The notes beneath the pieces were generated by a model. The model made no database searches, was not told the DNA's origin, and was given only the letters and a program-made list of their open reading frames with translations. Position numbers and translations under genes: made by a program. DNA of 9,008 nt from an uncultured Oscillospiraceae bacterium (GTDB lineage: Bacteria > Bacillota > Clostridia > Oscillospirales > Oscillospiraceae). This document shows positions 6,038 through 9,008 of the stretch, piece by piece. The number at the start of each line of letters is the position of its first letter. Within the stretch, counting starts at the first letter, position 1. Location of the stretch: assembly GCA_910584835.1 (NCBI GenBank), contig CAJUEG010000092.1, forward strand, positions 1-9,008, written 5' to 3'.

Positions 6038-6065
6038 TGTGAAACTGTACAGGAGGTGTTCCCGC

Positions 6066-6200
6066 ATGGTTCGTACCTATCAGCCCAAGAAGCGCCAGCG
6101 TTCCAAGGTCCACGGCTTCCGCAAGCGCATGGCCACCGCCAACGGCCGCAAGGTTCTGGCCCGCCGCCGCGCCAAGGGCCGCGCCCGCCTGAGCCACTGA
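6066..6200 (+). CDS. rpmH: 50S ribosomal protein L34, 44 aa
   Basis: Small, highly basic protein of the large ribosomal subunit. The whole 44-residue sequence fits the family: an N-terminal RTYQPKKRQRSKVHGFRKRM block, then TANGRKVLARRRAKGR and LSH at the end. The start is ATG 6066 with AGGAGG at 6051-6056, 9 bases upstream. The same frame is open further upstream, but that stretch contains the promoter and leader and is not coding. It is the first gene of the rpmH-rnpA-yidD-yidC-jag set, transcribed away from dnaA. Confidence 0.98.
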   Translation: MVRTYQPKKRQRSKVHGFRKRMATANGRKVLARRRAKGRARLSH

Positions 6201-6227
6201 TGGCGCACACATCGGGATAACGATACG

Positions 6228-6275
6228 ACTCGGGGCGCGGGAATTTTCCCTCGCCCCTAGGTCTGTTTCCCGAGT
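6228..6275 (+). other. Competing hairpins between rpmH and rnpA
   Basis: The 97-bp rpmH-rnpA gap can form GGGGCG-C-GGG paired with CCC-T-CGCCCC (6232-6241 and 6248-6257, loop AATTTT). Alternatively ACTCGGG (6228-6234) can pair with CCCGAGT (6269-6275). The two folds share GGG 6232-6234 and so are mutually exclusive at that point. No T-run follows, so this is not a standard terminator. It may be an mRNA processing or stability element that lowers rnpA output relative to rpmH. Confidence 0.45.
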
Positions 6276-6297
6276 GTGACAATGCAACGGAGGTCGT

Positions 6298-6648
6298 ATG
6301 AAGAAAACCATCCCCCTCAAGGAAAACCACCTGTTCCGCCGGGCCTACAGCCGGGGAAAGTCCGCCGCCGACAGCCGCCTGGTCCTCTATGTGCGGGGCA
6401 ACGGGCAAAAAGGAAACCGACTGGGCTTCACGGTGTCCACCAAGGTGGGCCATGCCGTGGTGCGCAACCGGGTCCGCCGCCGCCTGCGGGAGATATACCG
6501 CCTCCACGAGGATCGTATGCTGGGCGGCCGGGACGTGATCGTGGTGGCCCGGACACGGGCCGCCTCCAGCGACTATCACCAGCTGGAAAAGTCCTTTTTA
6601 AAGCTGGCGGACAGGCTGGAGCTGTTGAAAAAGGAAGGAAAAGCGTGA
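6298..6648 (+). CDS. rnpA: Ribonuclease P protein component, 116 aa
   Basis: Protein subunit of RNase P, which assists the catalytic RNA in removing 5' leaders from precursor tRNAs. The length is normal. The family signature is visible: RLGFTVSTKVGHAVVRNRVR (residues 41-60) continuing into RRLREIYR, including the basic RNR motif that contacts RNA. The N-terminal LKENHLFRRAYSRGKS segment matches the conserved 'F..v...g' start, and GGRDVIVVAR (77-86) the conserved core strand. The start is ATG 6298 with GGAGG at 6289-6293. It ends in a GTGA overlap with yidD. Its place after rpmH is nearly universal in bacteria. Confidence 0.97.
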   Translation: MKKTIPLKENHLFRRAYSRGKSAADSRLVLYVRGNGQKGNRLGFTVSTKVGHAVVRNRVRRRLREIYRLHEDRMLGGRDVIVVARTRAASSDYHQLEKSFLKLADRLELLKKEGKA

Positions 6649-6884
6649 AAAAGCTGCTTTTGGCCCTCATACGCTGGTACCGGCGGGACATCTCTCCCTA
6701 CCGGCCCCCCTGCTGCCGGTTTATCCCCACCTGCTCCACCTATGCCCTGGAGGCGGTGGAGGTCCACGGGGCGGTAAAGGGCGGGGCGCTGGCCCTGTGG
6801 CGGATTATGCGCTGCCACCCCTTCCACCGGGACAAAAACTTCATCTACGACCCGGTCCCACCCAAAAAAATCCGAAAGATTTAG
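6645..6884 (+). CDS. yidD: Membrane protein insertion efficiency factor YidD, 79 aa
   Basis: Small membrane-associated protein that helps YidC-dependent insertion of membrane proteins; the mechanism is not settled in the family. Landmarks are an amphipathic N-terminus (KLLLALIRWYRRDISPY), the cysteine-containing CCRFIPTCSTYALEAV (residues 23-38), VHGAVKGG and RCHPF. The reading frame is open upstream of 6645, but GTG 6645-6647 is the natural start: it overlaps the rnpA stop as GTGA, with AAGGA a few bases before, and gives the normal protein length. The stop at 6882-6884 overlaps the yidC ribosome site. Confidence 0.94.
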   Translation: MKKLLLALIRWYRRDISPYRPPCCRFIPTCSTYALEAVEVHGAVKGGALALWRIMRCHPFHRDKNFIYDPVPPKKIRKI

Positions 6885-6894
6885 GAGGCCAAAC

Positions 6895-8202
6895 ATGGAT
6901 ATTTGGCAAATCCTCATGACCCCGTTCAGCCTGCTGCTCAAGCTGTTCTGCCAGGTGTTCGACAGCTACGGCATCGCGCTGATCCTGTTCACCGTGGTGG
7001 TCAAGATCATCCTCTTCCCCCTTCAGCTCAAGGGCAAGAAGAGCATGATCAAGATGAACGTGGTGAACGCCCAGCTTCAGGAGATCCAGAAGCGCTGCGG
7101 AAACGACAAGGAGCGCTATAACCAGGAGGTCCAGAAGTTTTACGCCGAGAACAACGTCAACCCCATGGGGGGGTGCGGCTGGCAGTTGATCCCTATGCTG
7201 ATCCTGTGGCCGCTGTACGCCATCATCCGCCGCCCGCTGAAGTACATGATGAACCTCACGGAAGCGGCCACCACCGCCGTGGGCAAGGCCCTGGGCTGGG
7301 CGGACTTCGCCCCCGTGGGCTATAATGAACTGACCCTGGGTTCCATGATGAACGCCGGCAACCTGGGCGCCGCCAAGGACGCCGCGGCCGCCACCGGGGT
7401 GGCCGCCGCCGGGATGTTCGTCATCAACTTCAATTTCTTCGGCATCGACCTGTCCAGGATTCCCCAGCTCAAGTTCTGGGAGGGCGGGCTGTCCTGGGGG
7501 TCCATCGGGCTGTTCCTGCTGCCCGTCATCTCCGCGCTGCTGTCCCTGGTGTCCATGTTCGTCACCCAGAAGACCAACCAGATGAACAAAGACCAGGAAG
7601 CCCCCAAGATGAACCTGTCCCTCATTCTCATGGGCCCCATCATGTCGCTGATCATCGGCTTCGGCATGCCCGCCGGCATGTGTGTGTACTGGATCGCCAA
7701 CTCCCTGCTGATGATGGTGCAGGAGGTCATCTGCGGCGCCATGCTCCGCAAGGACTACGAGGCCGCCCAAAAGGAGATGGCCGAGCAGGCCGCCAAGGCC
7801 AAGGAGGCGGAGAAGGAGCGCCGCCGCATCGCCGCGGAGAAGAAGGCCGCCGCCATCGCCGCCGGCAAGGACCCCAAGAAGGCCCACCAGAAGAAGGCCA
7901 AGGAGCCCGGCGTGGACCTGACCGCCAGCCGGGAGGGCCTGCGGGCCTATGCCCGGGGCCGCGCCTATGACCCCAACCGCTACCCCGTCACCCCCTACTA
8001 TGACCCCAACGGCCCGGCCAAGCCTGTGGAGGAGGAACCCGCGCAGCTCACCGAGGAGGAAAAGGCCATCGTGTCTGAGTCCAACCCCGAGCTGGCCGCC
8101 CAGGCTCAGGCCGCCGAGGAGAAGTCCAGGGAGGCCGCCGCGGCTTCGGAGGACGGCGGGGACTATGAGGAGCCCTACGCCGGGGACGGGGAAGAGAAGT
8201 AA
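6895..8202 (+). CDS. yidC: YidC/Oxa1 family membrane protein insertase, 435 aa
   Basis: Inserts and folds membrane proteins, alone or with SecYEG. The start is ATG 6895 with AGGAGG at 6883-6888. Predicted membrane segments lie near residues 24-43, 95-113, 203-224, 241-255 and 257-277. The family motif in the first is ILFTVVVKIILFPLQLKGKK (30-49); Lys37 takes the place of the groove arginine seen in B. subtilis SpoIIIJ. A cytoplasmic loop (about 45-92) holds the NAQLQEIQKRCGNDKERYNQ helices. No lipobox signal peptide is seen, unlike Bacillus YidC. The tail after residue 285 is long: first Ala/Lys/Glu-rich and basic, then a YDPNRYPVTPYYDPN segment, then acidic to the end. The basic part could contact ribosomes (inference). 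Confidence 0.95.
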   Translation: MDIWQILMTPFSLLLKLFCQVFDSYGIALILFTVVVKIILFPLQLKGKKSMIKMNVVNAQLQEIQKRCGNDKERYNQEVQKFYAENNVNPMGGCGWQLIPMLILWPLYAIIRRPLKYMMNLTEAATTAVGKALGWADFAPVGYNELTLGSMMNAGNLGAAKDAAAATGVAAAGMFVINFNFFGIDLSRIPQLKFWEGGLSWGSIGLFLLPVISALLSLVSMFVTQKTNQMNKDQEAPKMNLSLILMGPIMSLIIGFGMPAGMCVYWIANSLLMMVQEVICGAMLRKDYEAAQKEMAEQAAKAKEAEKERRRIAAEKKAAAIAAGKDPKKAHQKKAKEPGVDLTASREGLRAYARGRAYDPNRYPVTPYYDPNGPAKPVEEEPAQLTEEEKAIVSESNPELAAQAQAAEEKSREAAAASEDGGDYEEPYAGDGEEK

Positions 8203-8250
8203 ATACCAGCGTCTGTTCCCATTCAACATGAAATGAAGGAGTGCAGTTTT

Positions 8251-9008
8251 GTGCTGAAATATATGGAATTCACCGCCAAGACCGAGGACGAGGCCATCGC
8301 CAAGGGCCTGGCCCATTTAGGTCTGGACCGGGACGATGTGTCCGTGGAAATCCTGGATCGGGGCAAGACCGGCTTTTTGGGCATCGGCTCCGTGCCCGCC
8401 AAAGTGAAGCTCACCTACGAGGCCCCGGACGAGCCGGAACCCGCTCCCGCGCCCGCGGCGGAGGTCAAGCCCGCCCCCGCCCCCCAGCCCGAAAAGCCCA
8501 GGGCGCCCCGCCCGGAGCGGCCCGCGCCCAAAGAGGAACCCAAGCCCCAGCCTGCCCCTAAGGCGGACAAGCCCGCCCCCAAAGCCGAGTCCGCTCCCGC
8601 CCCCGCGCCCCAGGGCGAGCGCGCGGACGACGACGTGGCCGACGCCATTGTAAAGTTCCAGACCGGCCTGTTCCAGCACATGGGGGTGGAGGCTGCGCCC
8701 GTGGTCACCCGGGACGGCGACACCTACCAGGTGGTGCTGGAGGGGGAGGATATGGGCGCCCTCATCGGCCACCGGGGGGAGACCCTGGACGCCATCCAGC
8801 AGCTCACCGGCTATGCGGTGAACAAGGGCCGCAGCCACCGGGTGCGCATCCACGTGGACGCCGAGGGCTACCGCGCCCGCCGGGAGGAATCCCTCAACCG
8901 CCTGGCCCGCAAGACGGCGGGCAAGGTGGTCAAGTACCGCCGGAACATCACCCTGGAGGCCATGAACGCCTACGAGCGGCACGTGATCCACACCGCCCTC
9001 CAGGACTA
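8251..9008 (+). CDS. khpB: Jag/KhpB RNA-binding protein, first 252 codons (cut by window edge)
   Basis: RNA-binding protein (also called Jag or EloR) that in Gram-positive bacteria works with KhpA in control of cell elongation and division. Domains in order: Jag-N (about 3-53, with the hallmark KTGFLGIGSVPAKVK), a Pro/Ala/Lys/Glu linker (about 58-122), a KH domain (about 128-200) with LIGHRGETLDAIQQL and GxxG as GHRG (173-176), and an R3H domain (from about 205) with the YERHVIHTAL motif (Arg243, His247). The start is GTG 8251 with AAGGAG at 8236-8241, 9 bases upstream; ATG at codon 5 is too far from that site. The stop lies beyond the window. It begins 48 bp after yidC; mnmE often follows in related genomes. 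Confidence 0.95.
   Translation, partial: MLKYMEFTAKTEDEAIAKGLAHLGLDRDDVSVEILDRGKTGFLGIGSVPAKVKLTYEAPDEPEPAPAPAAEVKPAPAPQPEKPRAPRPERPAPKEEPKPQPAPKADKPAPKAESAPAPAPQGERADDDVADAIVKFQTGLFQHMGVEAAPVVTRDGDTYQVVLEGEDMGALIGHRGETLDAIQQLTGYAVNKGRSHRVRIHVDAEGYRARREESLNRLARKTAGKVVKYRRNITLEAMNAYERHVIHTALQD
8424..8616 (+). repeat. Low-complexity Pro/Ala linker in khpB
   Basis: This stretch encodes residues 58-122 as irregular PAP, PKP and APAP units with interspersed Lys and Glu. The DNA is correspondingly C-rich and repetitive. It separates Jag-N from the KH-R3H unit and is probably disordered. Such tracts vary in length by slippage between strains. Confidence 0.75.

Larger units (their letters stand above)
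5749..6065. other. dnaA-rpmH divergent intergenic region
   Basis: This 317-bp spacer holds the dnaA promoter (minus), an AT-rich block (about 5764-5975) that contrasts with the GC-rich genes, the rpmH promoter (plus) and a structured rpmH leader. DnaA-box-like sites are few and imperfect: TATGGATAA (5861-5869, 8/9 to TGTGGATAA) and TGTTTCACA (5887-5895, 8/9). In Firmicutes this spacer can carry the upstream half of a bipartite oriC, but box density here is lower than expected. Confidence 0.6.

Noticed and set aside
5823..6065. In-frame upstream extension of rpmH to 125 residues
   Set aside because: The extension covers the consensus promoter and leader; L34 is 44 residues and ATG 6066 has its own AGGAGG.
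6276..6644. In-frame upstream extension of yidD to 202 residues
   Set aside because: The added part is a shadow of rnpA in another frame; GTG 6645 with the GTGA overlap gives the normal YidD length.
6841..8316. Long minus-strand open frame (491 codons) opposite yidC
   Set aside because: Low-complexity Gly/Leu/His-rich product, an artefact of the GC-rich third codon positions of yidC, and it would run across yidC and into khpB.
1..9008. A novel defence, mobile or CRISPR system
   Set aside because: Every substantial gene belongs to the conserved origin-region set; I found no transposase, integrase, CRISPR repeat spacing, toxin-antitoxin pair or unassigned gene.

Overview
The window is the chromosomal replication-origin neighbourhood of a GC-rich Firmicute, most likely an anaerobic member of the Clostridia in the Oscillospiraceae/Flavonifractor-like group. 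That placement is an inference from three things: GC-rich codon use, strong AGGAGG ribosome sites, and a gene order matching the classic Bacillus/Clostridium origin (jag-yidC-yidD-rnpA-rpmH | oriC | dnaA-dnaN-yaaA-recF-remB-gyrB). No species can be assigned from the sequence alone.

Left arm, minus strand, read from 5748 down to 1: dnaA (initiator), dnaN (sliding clamp), yaaA (S4-domain RNA-binding protein), recF (recombination mediator), remB (DUF370 regulator) and the first 387 codons of gyrB. recF overlaps yaaA by 4 bases (ATGA). yaaA, remB and gyrB each have their own strong Shine-Dalgarno site. dnaA has a good extended -10 promoter at 5788-5816.

Right arm, plus strand, read from 6066 up to 9008: rpmH (L34), rnpA (RNase P protein), yidD, yidC and the first 252 codons of jag/khpB. 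A consensus promoter (TTGACA, 17 bp, TATAAT) drives this set. rnpA and yidD overlap by 4 bases (GTGA). This arm couples ribosome assembly and tRNA processing to membrane-protein insertion and an RNA-binding regulator, as in many bacteria.

There are two long non-coding stretches. The one between dnaA and rpmH (5749-6065) holds the two divergent promoters, an AT-rich block and a structured rpmH leader. The one between dnaA and dnaN (4118-4428) holds a cluster of DnaA-box-like 9-mers, and next to one perfect box a GC run, TAG trinucleotides and an A-tract. That order matches a bacterial basal unwinding element, so this is the best candidate for the melting site of oriC. A third gap of 152 bp, between dnaN and yaaA, carries a striking palindrome that looks like a bidirectional terminator or a dispersed repeat.

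No mobile element, CRISPR array, tRNA, rRNA or defence system is visible. The gene content is ordinary and conserved. The points worth a second look are the dnaN-yaaA palindrome, the origin architecture, and unusual residues in the DNA-binding domain of this DnaA.
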